A DNA stretch of 27,207 nucleotides, from the NCBI GenBank assembly GCA_902806355.1, contig CADCWI010000064.1, positions 1 through 27,207 on the forward strand. The letters are read 5' to 3'. The DNA is from an uncultured Thermomicrobiales bacterium. GTDB taxonomy: Bacteria > Chloroflexota > Chloroflexia > Thermomicrobiales > UBA6265. A program made the position numbers and the translations under genes. A model generated the notes under the pieces. It was not told the DNA's origin. It saw only the letters and a program-made list of their open reading frames with translations, and ran no database searches. This document shows, one piece after another, positions 1-6,553 of this stretch; within the stretch, counting starts at the first letter, position 1, and every line of letters begins with the position of its first letter.

Positions 1-15
1 TAGAGCGACGACGGT

Positions 16-1485
16 GTGAATGCCGAAGACGTCCAGTTGCCGGACGCGGACGCTACCGAGGAACCGACCGAAGAAGCCACCGCCGAGGATGACGCGGCGA
101 CCGAAGAAGCGACGGAAGAGGCCACCACCGAGCCGACCGAGGATGCGACCGCCGAGGACGAGCCAGGCGGCGATGTCGACGACTACCTCGAGACGATCCA
201 GACGGAGGCGGACGATCTCCAGGAGAGTATCGATCGCTTCGTCGAGATCAACGACATTGCTGCCGGGGGTGACGCGACCAGGACGGAGCTTCAGGATCTC
301 GCCGACGAAGCCAACCAGATCGCCGAGACTTGGTCCGATTATCCCGATGTCGCCGCCGAAGTCACGGCCACCGCACCGGATGACGCCGAGGACATCACGT
401 CGGCCTATCAGGACCTGGCCGAATCAACGGGACAGGCGGGCGACGACTGGGCGGTGTACTGGGAAACTCCGCAAGACTCGGCAGAGGAAGACGACGCGTT
501 CGATGCCTTCACCGAATCCTTCGCCGCCATGCAGGACCAACTCGATGACCTGATCCTGCTGCTGGACGAGGGCGGCAACACCGGCACCGCGACGCCTGAG
601 GCGTCCGAGAATGGTGACGCCTACCTCGCCACGATCCAGGATGAAGTCGAGACGCTCCAGACCAGCCTGGACGACCACACGACGGCGGTTGAAGTCGCTG
701 AAGACGAGACCAGCACCAGGACAGAGCGCAACGACGCAATCGAGGAATCCACGGCGATCGCGGAGGGATGGTCCGAGTACCCGGAGATCGCCGCCGAGAT
801 CACGGCCCCGGAAGGGTTCGAGGAGATCGACGAAGCGTATCAGGATCTCGCTGCCGATGTCGGCGAGATGGGAGACAACTGGGCGGCTGTCGCGGAGTCC
901 GAGGCCGACACCCCGGAAGGGGACGAAGCGGCGGATGCCTTTGCCGAGAGCGTCGAAACGGTCGAGGCACAGATCGAGGACCTGAACGCCTTGCTGGAGG
1001 ATGCCGGGACTGGCGGCGATGTCACGGCCGAAGCCACCGACGAGCCGACCGAGGAGGCGACGGAAGAGGCAACCGAGGAGCCTACCGAGGAACCTTCCGG
1101 GGATGCGGACGAATACCTGACCGCCGTTCGCGAACACACGGACGAGCTGTCCGAGAGCATCGACCGCTTCAACGAGATCCTCGTGGCGGGTGACTTCACC
1201 GACGAGGAAGTCACCGAGTTCATGGAGATTCTCGAGCTGTGGGCCGATTCGCCGGATGTCGCGGCGGAAGCCGAGGCCCCGACGGGGTTGAGCGGGATCG
1301 AGGACGCCTACATCGAATTGACCGACGAGCTGGCGACCGCGTCCGAAAGTTTCTCCGACTTCGCCGCGGCGGACCCCGATTCTCCGGAATCCGAGGAGGC
1401 GTTCCAGAACTTCCAGGACGCGTTCGAGAGCGCCGAGACGCTGGCGGCTGACCTCGACGAGCTTCTGGCTGACGAAGGCGTCTAA
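16..1485 (+). CDS. Highly acidic protein with three tandem ~130-residue domains
   Basis: The family is not recognised. The 489-residue product is dominated by Glu, Asp, Ala and Thr. Three related domains can be aligned by eye at about residues 55-186, 200-331 and 364-487. Each opens with a D-x-Y-L segment, continues with an L-x-x-S-I/L-D helix, then a W-S/A-D/E-x-P-D/E-(V/I)-A-A-E motif, an A-Y-x-(D/E)-L helix, and closes with D-L-x-x-L-L. Thr/Glu-rich linkers (12-52 and 335-362, ATEEPTEEAT type) join them. The domains look helical and may form bundles. No signal peptide or membrane segment is present from the GTG at 16, although such linkers in this kind of organism usually follow a secretion signal. 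The frame is closed by TAG at 1-3 and there is no good ribosome site before the GTG, so the true N-terminus may be lost or upstream. Function unknown. Confidence 0.75.
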   Translation: MNAEDVQLPDADATEEPTEEATAEDDAATEEATEEATTEPTEDATAEDEPGGDVDDYLETIQTEADDLQESIDRFVEINDIAAGGDATRTELQDLADEANQIAETWSDYPDVAAEVTATAPDDAEDITSAYQDLAESTGQAGDDWAVYWETPQDSAEEDDAFDAFTESFAAMQDQLDDLILLLDEGGNTGTATPEASENGDAYLATIQDEVETLQTSLDDHTTAVEVAEDETSTRTERNDAIEESTAIAEGWSEYPEIAAEITAPEGFEEIDEAYQDLAADVGEMGDNWAAVAESEADTPEGDEAADAFAESVETVEAQIEDLNALLEDAGTGGDVTAEATDEPTEEATEEATEEPTEEPSGDADEYLTAVREHTDELSESIDRFNEILVAGDFTDEEVTEFMEILELWADSPDVAAEAEAPTGLSGIEDAYIELTDELATASESFSDFAAADPDSPESEEAFQNFQDAFESAETLAADLDELLADEGV

Positions 1486-2127
1486 CTTCTGCTTCTCTCC
1501 CGGTTCCCGGTACGGAAGGGGTCTCCCGCGAGCGTGGAAGGCCTCGTCCACGAATTTCGCAAAAAAGGAGAGTGGTGCCGAGCATCATCGGATCCCATCC
1601 CGATCATCCCGGTGGTGGCGTCTCGGAGTCGGCTCCATTGGCATCCAGGGACATGCCCCTCCCAAACCGTCCTACATCGGTTCGCTTCCGAGCTGTGTCC
1701 ACGGCTATCTGCCCTCCTCGCCGTCATCATGGGGGACAGTCCGCTGACGCTATCGTCCATCAAGCCGGTCCGTGCAGTGGACGTGGACAATGAACGGCCA
1801 AGGACAATCCGACGGTGTCGGATTCGCTTCGCGCGGAGACCCTTCGCTTCGCTTTAGGTGACGGTGGTGAGAGGCTCCCCCGCACTTCTGCGTCATGATC
1901 GGCCTTGGACACAGCACTCAGTAGTCTGCCCAAATCATTCTGTCGTCCTGAGCGATGGACCGCATTCGCCAACAGGCAGTTGCGTGGCAACTGAGTGGAC
2001 GCGGTCCATTGATGGCTGCGCCATTGCCTATGGGCAGATGCATCGCGAAGCGGACACTGTGCCTCAGCTGCGCTGACCCGGATGACGTCACGGAGAGAGG
2101 GGTTCGGCGCTGAAGAGCCTACGGAGG
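1486..2127. other. Gene-free region with inverted repeats
   Basis: No reading frame here looks like a real gene: the open frames have erratic composition and no ribosome sites. The stretch carries several dyads. One is a perfect 8-bp hairpin near 1807-1825 (AATCCGAC, loop ggt, GTCGGATT). A segment at 1835-1868 reads, on the minus strand, like the AGCGAAGCGAAGGGTCTCC type of repeat, and TGTCGTCCTGAGCGA at 1941-1955 is its plus-strand counterpart. From memory, similar TGTCATCCTGAGCGAAGCGAAGG elements are common between genes in several phyla. It separates the acidic-protein gene from the convergent GNAT gene. Confidence 0.5.
1955..2009. repeat. Nested inverted repeat (cruciform-like)
   Basis: ATGGACCGC at 1955-1963 is exactly complementary to GCGGTCCAT at 2001-2009. 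Inside lies a second perfect hairpin: CAGTTGC at 1977-1983, loop gtg, GCAACTG at 1987-1993. It begins just at the end of the TGTCGTCCTGAGCGA segment. It could terminate transcription or be part of a small non-autonomous repeat. Confidence 0.55.
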
Positions 2128-2618
2128 TCACCGTGGTGAGAGTGGCCGGACAAGGACGAGACACGGATTCGCCGGTCCCCAGAGGTCCGGCAACACCTCC
2201 AGCCGGATAAAGCCGAGCGATCGATAGAACGCCCGTGTCTGGGCGTACTCCGGACTGGGATGCAGGTCGGCAAGCGTCTTGACCTGGAGCAGGCGGACAC
2301 CATGGTCCCGGGCATCCTCGATCAGCGCGTCGATCAAGTGCCGGCCAATTCCCCGCCGGTGATGGTCGGGATGCACCGCCATCCATCTGATATCCCACGA
2401 TTCGGGAAAGTGCCGTTCCACCGTCAGGAATCCGGTCACGTCACCCCCGCATCCAGCGCGACGAGTCCTGGTCCGCGCTCGGCGGCCAGACGCATCGCCT
2501 CCAGCCCCTCTTCGATCCCGAACCAGGCGGGCAAGGCGCGCCCAATCGCCTCGCACGCCGCCGCGTGGCGAAGCTCTATCCGTTCGATGCGCACGGCATC
2601 GCTCACGTCGCAGATCAC
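2128..2618 (-). pseudogene. GNAT-family N-acetyltransferase, frameshifted
   Basis: GNAT enzymes transfer an acyl group from acyl-CoA to an amine. The 5' part starts at GTG 2618, behind an AGAAGAG ribosome site, and encodes about 58 residues (MICDVSDAV...GLVALDAG) before stopping. The 3' part lies in another minus-strand frame and carries the acetyl-CoA core: GFLTVERHF, WMAVHPDHHRRGIGRHLIDAL (the R-x-x-G-x-G loop) and TRAFYRSLGF. The two halves join perfectly if one C is added to the five-C run at 2444-2448, restoring DAGGDVTGFL and a 163-residue protein of normal family length. Either the gene is inactivated, or this is a homopolymer sequencing or assembly error. The substrate cannot be predicted. 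Confidence 0.8.
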
Positions 2619-2714
2619 TGCGTCGCTCTTCTGTGGTCGTGGACATGTGAAGACGTGTGGAGTGGGGAGTGGTCCCCTGGGAGGTTAGGTCATCGACGGG
2701 ATCGTATCACGGTT

Positions 2715-3395
2715 TTAGGGCGTGGAGCGGGCCTCGGCGATGTACGTTTCGAGCCGGCCGACATCCAGCGGTCCCATCTCGATCCGCGAGATGTTGCCGT
2801 CCGGATCGATGAAGAATGTCGCCGGGTAGCCGATGACGCCATACGCCTGCTCGATGGTGCCGCGAGCGCGATCACCTCCCGCCAGGTCACGACCGACCGG
2901 GTAGGTGACACCGGTGGCATCGATGAAGGCCCGCACGTCGTCGTCGCGATCCATCTTCGACCCGACACCGACGAACACGACATCGCCCGCGGAGCTGGTC
3001 GCGGCCTGCTGGAAGGCGGGCATCTCCGCCTTGCACGGCTCGCACCAGGATGCCCAGAAGTTGACGACCACGACCTGACCGCGATGGTCGGAGAGTCGCC
3101 AGGTCGATCCATCGAGCAGCGTCAGCGCGAAATCGGAGGCGGGCCGAGGATCCCGACCGGTGTCCTGACCGTCGCCGCGATCAAGCAGGGCCGCGATGCC
3201 GAGGCCGAGAACAGCAAGCACGAGCAGGGCTCCGAGCACGCGCGGGGTCTTCCGCCCATAGCCGATCCGCCCGTGCTCTTCCAGGTCCTGCTCGGTATCA
3301 GAGAGCGTAACCGGCTTGCCGCCCGGCCCCACTGCGGGCTCAGGCGTCGCTGCCTGCCCTACCGCCGACCCGGGCTCGGCGTGGTGGACATCCAT
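2715..3395 (-). CDS. Membrane-anchored TlpA/ResA-type thiol-disulfide oxidoreductase
   Basis: Thioredoxin-fold redox protein of the TlpA/ResA group, tethered to the outer face of the membrane, where such proteins reduce disulfides in cytochrome c maturation or other exported proteins. Numbering from the longer GTG start at 3434, it has a Pro/Gly-rich cytosolic N-terminus, one membrane helix at about 64-84, then the AhpC/TSA-Redoxin domain with NFWASWCEPC (active-site C131 and C134) and GYPATFFID with the cis-proline. The ATG at 3395 is preferred because AGGGA lies 5-6 bases upstream; the GTG at 3434 lacks a clear ribosome site but remains possible. It lies just downstream of another single-span membrane protein on the same strand and probably shares its transcript. 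No cytochrome biogenesis genes are nearby, so the partner is unknown. Confidence 0.88.
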   Translation of the reverse strand: MDVHHAEPGSAVGQAATPEPAVGPGGKPVTLSDTEQDLEEHGRIGYGRKTPRVLGALLVLAVLGLGIAALLDRGDGQDTGRDPRPASDFALTLLDGSTWRLSDHRGQVVVVNFWASWCEPCKAEMPAFQQAATSSAGDVVFVGVGSKMDRDDDVRAFIDATGVTYPVGRDLAGGDRARGTIEQAYGVIGYPATFFIDPDGNISRIEMGPLDVGRLETYIAEARSTP

Positions 3396-3451
3396 CGGAT
3401 TCCCTGGTGCCGAAAGGGTGGCGGAGCCGGTCACGTAATCAGGAGTCTGGT

Positions 3452-4024
3452 TCAGGGAAGTCCCTCGATCACGTCGCGGACCTGGGCCTGGAGATCGGCA
3501 TCGCCTCCCACGAGCACAGCGATCACGTTGCTTCCTTCGGAGATGCTCAGCGTCTCGCCAGTACTGAAAGACTGTCCGGAGGGAGTTGTCAGCGTCATCG
3601 TGGCGGGGTCGAGATCCTGGGCAGCCGCTTCGCGGGAGGCCACCGCGCTCTCGGCATCGCCGCTGGGGAAGATAAAGACGTAAACGCTCTGGTCCTCGAT
3701 GATCAGGTGCTGACCGGGTGGATCCATCTGATTGGACTTGACGGTTGCAGGCGAGCGCCCGTAATCGCCATCGAGGCCGGCGTTCCTGAATGCATTGAGG
3801 ACGTCGGCAAGGGTATGGAGCCCGGGCGTGGCGGTAGGCACGGGGGGCAGATTGTCCGCTGGCTCTTCATCGATATACCAGATGTAGATGGCAGCGCCAG
3901 CGAACACCAGCGCAGCCAGAAAGAGGAGGGTGCTCAGGAGCTGTGCCCCGCGCCGGCGCCTGGACGGAGGCGACTGTCGCACCTGCGGCCGCGGCTGCTG
4001 TCGCGGCTGCGTGGCTGGATTCAT
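3452..4024 (-). CDS. Single-pass membrane protein of unknown function
   Basis: The family is not recognised. The 190-residue product has an Arg/Gln/Pro-rich cytosolic N-terminus ending in RRRR, one membrane helix at about residues 29-50 (LLSTLLFLAALVFAGAAIYIWY) and an external domain of about 135 residues after a short PTATPG linker. The positive-inside rule places the C-terminal domain outside. The ATG at 4024 is chosen because GGAG lies about 12 bases upstream and the longer reading to 4117 adds only low-quality Arg-rich sequence. The downstream TlpA-like gene follows after a short gap (17 or 56 bases depending on its start), so the two are probably co-transcribed and may work together at the membrane. 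The external domain could be a sensor or assembly factor; no catalytic motif is visible. Confidence 0.75.
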   Translation of the reverse strand: MNPATQPRQQPRPQVRQSPPSRRRRGAQLLSTLLFLAALVFAGAAIYIWYIDEEPADNLPPVPTATPGLHTLADVLNAFRNAGLDGDYGRSPATVKSNQMDPPGQHLIIEDQSVYVFIFPSGDAESAVASREAAAQDLDPATMTLTTPSGQSFSTGETLSISEGSNVIAVLVGGDADLQAQVRDVIEGLP

Positions 4025-4356
4025 TGATTGCACCACTCCGGTTGTCGCATGTCGTCGTCTTTCGGTTGAACCGCATGGTATCGGGAGTCGGTGGGGCGTC
4101 GGCCCGCTCAGACTCAAGGCAACATCCGGAGGACAGATCGCTCACATAGTTTACCCCCACATCCACGAGTGCTGGAGAGGACACCATGTGACTCGCGACG
4201 CTCGAGTGCGGAGCGGAGGGTCGTCCGGGAACGATGGTACGCCGTGGAGAGGACGATCAGCTACCCCGGGACACGAGATTGTCAGGCACGGGGTGAGGGT
4301 CCGTCCGTCACCATCCGGAGCCGACCGTGATGTTATGCCGATATGTTTATAATCTG
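4025..4356. other. Gene-free region upstream of the small gene
   Basis: This stretch separates a minus-strand membrane-protein gene from a plus-strand small gene, so it should hold the minus-strand promoter of the former. No convincing coding frame, tRNA or strong hairpin was seen. Base composition becomes clearly richer in A+T from about 4330 toward the promoter at 4357. Confidence 0.5.
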
Positions 4357-4385
4357 TTGACAAATGATCGTGTTATCGCTATACT
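4357..4385 (+). promoter_or_regulatory. Near-consensus sigma-70 promoter
   Basis: TTGACA at 4357-4362 is a perfect -35 box. After exactly 17 bases comes TATACT at 4380-4385, a five-of-six -10 box. This predicts initiation near 4392 and a 5' leader of about 65 bases before the ATG at 4458. The -10 region overlaps a short imperfect dyad (CTATA...TATAG, about 4379-4394) that could bind a regulator. A promoter this close to consensus stands out in G+C-rich DNA and implies strong expression. Confidence 0.8.
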
Positions 4386-4457
4386 ATGATATAGTGATGA
4401 TACGGAAGCGGACGGTGTCACCCGTCACCAATGATGCTGGCAAAGGAGACCACCACC

Positions 4458-4637
4458 ATGAACCTCGTACGACGATTTCTGACACGCAATACCCGGAGCA
4501 ACCCTTCTTCAACACGGTTCGACCGCTATTACAGCGGCGTGCTCCGATCTGGCAGCGGATACCCGACGGCCGACGAGGCCCGCAAGGATCTTCGTTCCTA
4601 CGACCGCCACAATAATGCCTTCCGGTGGCCACGATAG
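4458..4637 (+). CDS. Small basic protein, 59 residues, unknown function
   Basis: The family is not recognised. The ATG at 4458 sits nine bases after AAGGAG, an excellent ribosome site, and about 65 bases after a near-consensus promoter, so this short frame is very likely translated. The product is rich in Arg, Ser, Asn and Tyr, strongly basic, with no membrane helix, signal peptide or cysteine. Its middle (RFDRYYSGVLRSGSGYPTAD) is followed by EARKDL and an aromatic C-terminus ending FRWPR. Possible roles are nucleic-acid or ribosome binding, or a small regulator; none is shown by the sequence. It is followed within ten bases by a perfect 30-nt palindrome and later by a terminator hairpin, so it forms a complete stand-alone transcription unit. 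Confidence 0.7.
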   Translation: MNLVRRFLTRNTRSNPSSTRFDRYYSGVLRSGSGYPTADEARKDLRSYDRHNNAFRWPR

Positions 4638-4644
4638 TATGAGG

Positions 4645-4674
4645 TGCCGAGTGCAGCATATGCTGCACTCGGCA
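4645..4674. repeat. Perfect 30-nt palindrome after the small gene
   Basis: TGCCGAGTGCAGCAT is followed directly by its reverse complement ATGCTGCACTCGGCA, with no spacer. It begins eight bases after the TAG stop of the 59-codon gene. In RNA it would form a 13-bp stem with a tight loop; in DNA it is a symmetric 30-bp site that could bind a dimeric protein. No T-run follows, so it is not a classical terminator; a 3'-end stabiliser or binding site are alternatives. Confidence 0.7.
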
Positions 4675-4807
4675 TATCGCCAGGGGCGGGATACTTCTCA
4701 TCATCATGTCCGGTCGGCCCGTTGGCTGCATCGAACCCCTCCCGAGCGGCCAACACGATCCGATTCTCGCACCTGGCGTTGACCTCAACCTGTTGCCCAT
4801 CTGACCT

Positions 4808-4843
4808 CACACCCCCGGATGGCACCAACCATCCGGGGGTGTG
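4808..4843 (+). terminator. Strong hairpin terminator
   Basis: CACACCCCCGGATGG (4808-4822) pairs perfectly with CCATCCGGGGGTGTG (4829-4843) across a six-base loop. The following plus-strand bases TTGCGTT are only weakly T-rich. It is the likely 3' end of the transcript that starts near 4392, leaving about 170 bases of 3' untranslated RNA after the small gene. Confidence 0.65.
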
Positions 4844-4895
4844 TTGCGTTCACCGTACGCTCGTCCCCCACGCCCGAGCAGCCGTGAACCATGTT

Positions 4896-5057
4896 GTAGG
4901 GACAGATCGTGTATCTGTCCTGTGGAGCGCAGCTCCACCATGGCCCTGCATCCTGTCGCCTCGACATCGGACACCGATCACAGATCCTCGTGTACGAGCA
5001 GAGCGCAACCACGTTGCAGAGGGCCAGTCGCAGACGCGATACACGATCGGTCCCTAC
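4896..5057. repeat. 162-nt structured element with 19-nt inverted ends
   Basis: GTAGGGACAGATCGTGTAT at 4896-4914 is the reverse complement, with one mismatch, of ATACACGATCGGTCCCTAC at 5039-5057. Nested dyads lie inside: GGACAGAT/ATCTGTCC (4900-4920, loop cgtgt), GTGGAGC/GCTCCAC (4922-4938, loop gca), TGGCCCT (4941-4947) with AGGGCCA (5020-5026), CTCGT/ACGAG near 4988-4999, and GCAAC/GTTGC near 5004-5016. It contains no coding frame that looks real. The ends resemble the GTAGGG...CCCTACGA hairpin repeats elsewhere in this window, so it may be a compound member of that family, a MITE-like element or a structured RNA. Confidence 0.6.
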
Positions 5058-5080
5058 GACGGTACCCGTCACTCCGCATG

Positions 5081-6346
5081 CTAGTCGATCTGGCTGCGGA
5101 TTGCGGACGGCGTTACCTGCTCCTCGAGCAGGCGTCGGAACCGGTCCGGGCGCTCTGCATCAGCTCCCGGACCACTCCTGCCATCAGCGTCGCCGGCATC
5201 GATCCATGCCCCAAGCAGGTCGCGACCGACATGGTAGGTGAAGACGTACGCTCGCCACAGCGGATCCTCGATGAAGCGCATCCGGTGTCGCGCCCGCTCC
5301 TCGGTCTCCAGCCCGTACCGGGCCAGATAGGCCACGACATCCACCTGGGGAGCGCCCTCCTCGTGGAGCATCAGGGCGGCGTTGCCCGCCACCGATCGCA
5401 GGTCTCGCTGGGCGTCACCGATCTGCACCTCCCGGGCCGGATCGATCGTCAGGCCAAGCGGGGCGTAGAGTGCGGATGCCCGCCAGCGGGCCGCCTCCTC
5501 CGGAGTGAAGATGATCGACTCGGCGAGGGTCGCGATCCCTTCGGATATCACGCACTCCGGGGTATTGATGAGCTGGATCGCGTGTTCCCCGTATCCCAAC
5601 TCCCGGTAGAGGCGTTGTTCCTTGATCGCATGCTCCGTGTGATGTCCCGGGTAGCCCTCGTGACAGATCAGGTCGAGCAGGCCGTTGACGCGGATCGGGA
5701 GGTCGGTGTTGATCTCGATCAACGAGCGGCATGCGCCGAGGTACCAGTTGTAGCCGCTCCAGGGCTTGTCGCGGACCATCGAGATCTCGATCGCCTCGGC
5801 GTCAGGCAGTGTCACGATCGCCCGCGTCCGCCGTCGCACCTCTTCCGCGATGACGTCGATCTGGGCGCGTGCGGTGTCCGCCGGGATCTCGAACTGCTCG
5901 CGCCAGGCGATCATCCGGGTCGCGACGTCTCCCTCCCCGGGCAGGGCATCGCTAAGCGCGGCGATCGCCTCCTCGTAAACCGCATCGGCGACCTTGCCTG
6001 GTTCGATATCGAAGCAGAGCCGGACCTCCTCACGGTACGGAATCTCCTCCCCAGTGAGCTTCCGGCAGGTTGTCAGGAGCGCTTGCACCTGGGCGGTGAG
6101 GTAATCGGCGCGTGACGGCGCGAGGTCGGCGGTGGTCACAGTGTCCAGGAGATCGCTCGCCTGTGCAAGCAGGGCATCGGGAGGCGGGATCGGCGCGGCG
6201 AGCGCCGCATCCCTGAGCTCCGGCGGCCCGAAATAGGCATCGACGGTGCCCTCGATGTGCCGCTCGATGCCGAACGCGAGCTCGACATAGGCACGGGATA
6301 CGGCGTCCAGCTCAGGCGCGGACGGCGATGGCGACGAAGAGACCAT
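5081..6346 (-). CDS. DUF885-like zinc metallopeptidase
   Basis: A 421-residue, mostly helical protein with the sequence CHEGYPGHHTEH at about residues 228-239 from the chosen start. HEGYPGHH is the signature of the DUF885 family, in which the two histidines and the glutamate are thought to form a zinc-dependent peptidase site. A downstream acidic segment, VISEGIATLAE (about 267-277), probably supplies the third zinc ligand. No signal peptide is visible, so it is predicted cytoplasmic. It is shorter than many DUF885 proteins (about 550-600 residues), mainly at the N-terminus. The ATG at 6346 is chosen because AGGAG lies ten bases upstream; a longer frame to 6400 lacks a ribosome site. The gene stands alone. 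Substrate unknown; peptide processing is the family-level guess. Confidence 0.8.
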   Translation of the reverse strand: MVSSSPSPSAPELDAVSRAYVELAFGIERHIEGTVDAYFGPPELRDAALAAPIPPPDALLAQASDLLDTVTTADLAPSRADYLTAQVQALLTTCRKLTGEEIPYREEVRLCFDIEPGKVADAVYEEAIAALSDALPGEGDVATRMIAWREQFEIPADTARAQIDVIAEEVRRRTRAIVTLPDAEAIEISMVRDKPWSGYNWYLGACRSLIEINTDLPIRVNGLLDLICHEGYPGHHTEHAIKEQRLYRELGYGEHAIQLINTPECVISEGIATLAESIIFTPEEAARWRASALYAPLGLTIDPAREVQIGDAQRDLRSVAGNAALMLHEEGAPQVDVVAYLARYGLETEERARHRMRFIEDPLWRAYVFTYHVGRDLLGAWIDAGDADGRSGPGADAERPDRFRRLLEEQVTPSAIRSQID

Positions 6347-6553
6347 GGTGATTCGACTCCTGGCGAGCACGTGGGGCAAGGCAAGCGGTGATCCATACAA
6401 TCGGACACCATAGTCGCATGCCTGGGCCCGCCCACGCTCTCCTGCCGGGATGCGATGATCCCTGGAAACCTCCCTCCCGGACTGTCAGGAGGGGACGCAT
6501 CGGATATTGCCAAAGCGTTAGCGGCGCTCTCGATCAGGAGGAGATAGCCGGCT

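Noticed and set aside
424..1551. Long minus-strand frame opposite the acidic protein
   Set aside because: A mirror of strongly biased codons: Arg/Gly/Leu-rich with no domain pattern, while the plus frame shows a clear repeated domain.
1760..2398. Minus-strand frame of about 210 codons
   Set aside because: Overlaps the 3' half of the GNAT gene in another frame, is Pro/Arg/Ser-rich without motifs and runs through inverted repeats.
2565..3683. Plus-strand frame of 372 codons
   Set aside because: Lies opposite the TlpA-like gene, whose WCEPC active site and membrane helix are unmistakable.
4680..4800. Possible tRNA or small RNA with GTTGGC/GCCAAC pairing
   Set aside because: No cloverleaf, no T-loop GTTCGA-type sequence and no second promoter were found; best seen as the 3' region of the small gene.
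4841..6115. Plus-strand frame of 424 codons
   Set aside because: Antisense to the DUF885-like peptidase with its HEGYPGHH motif, and it also crosses the structured element.
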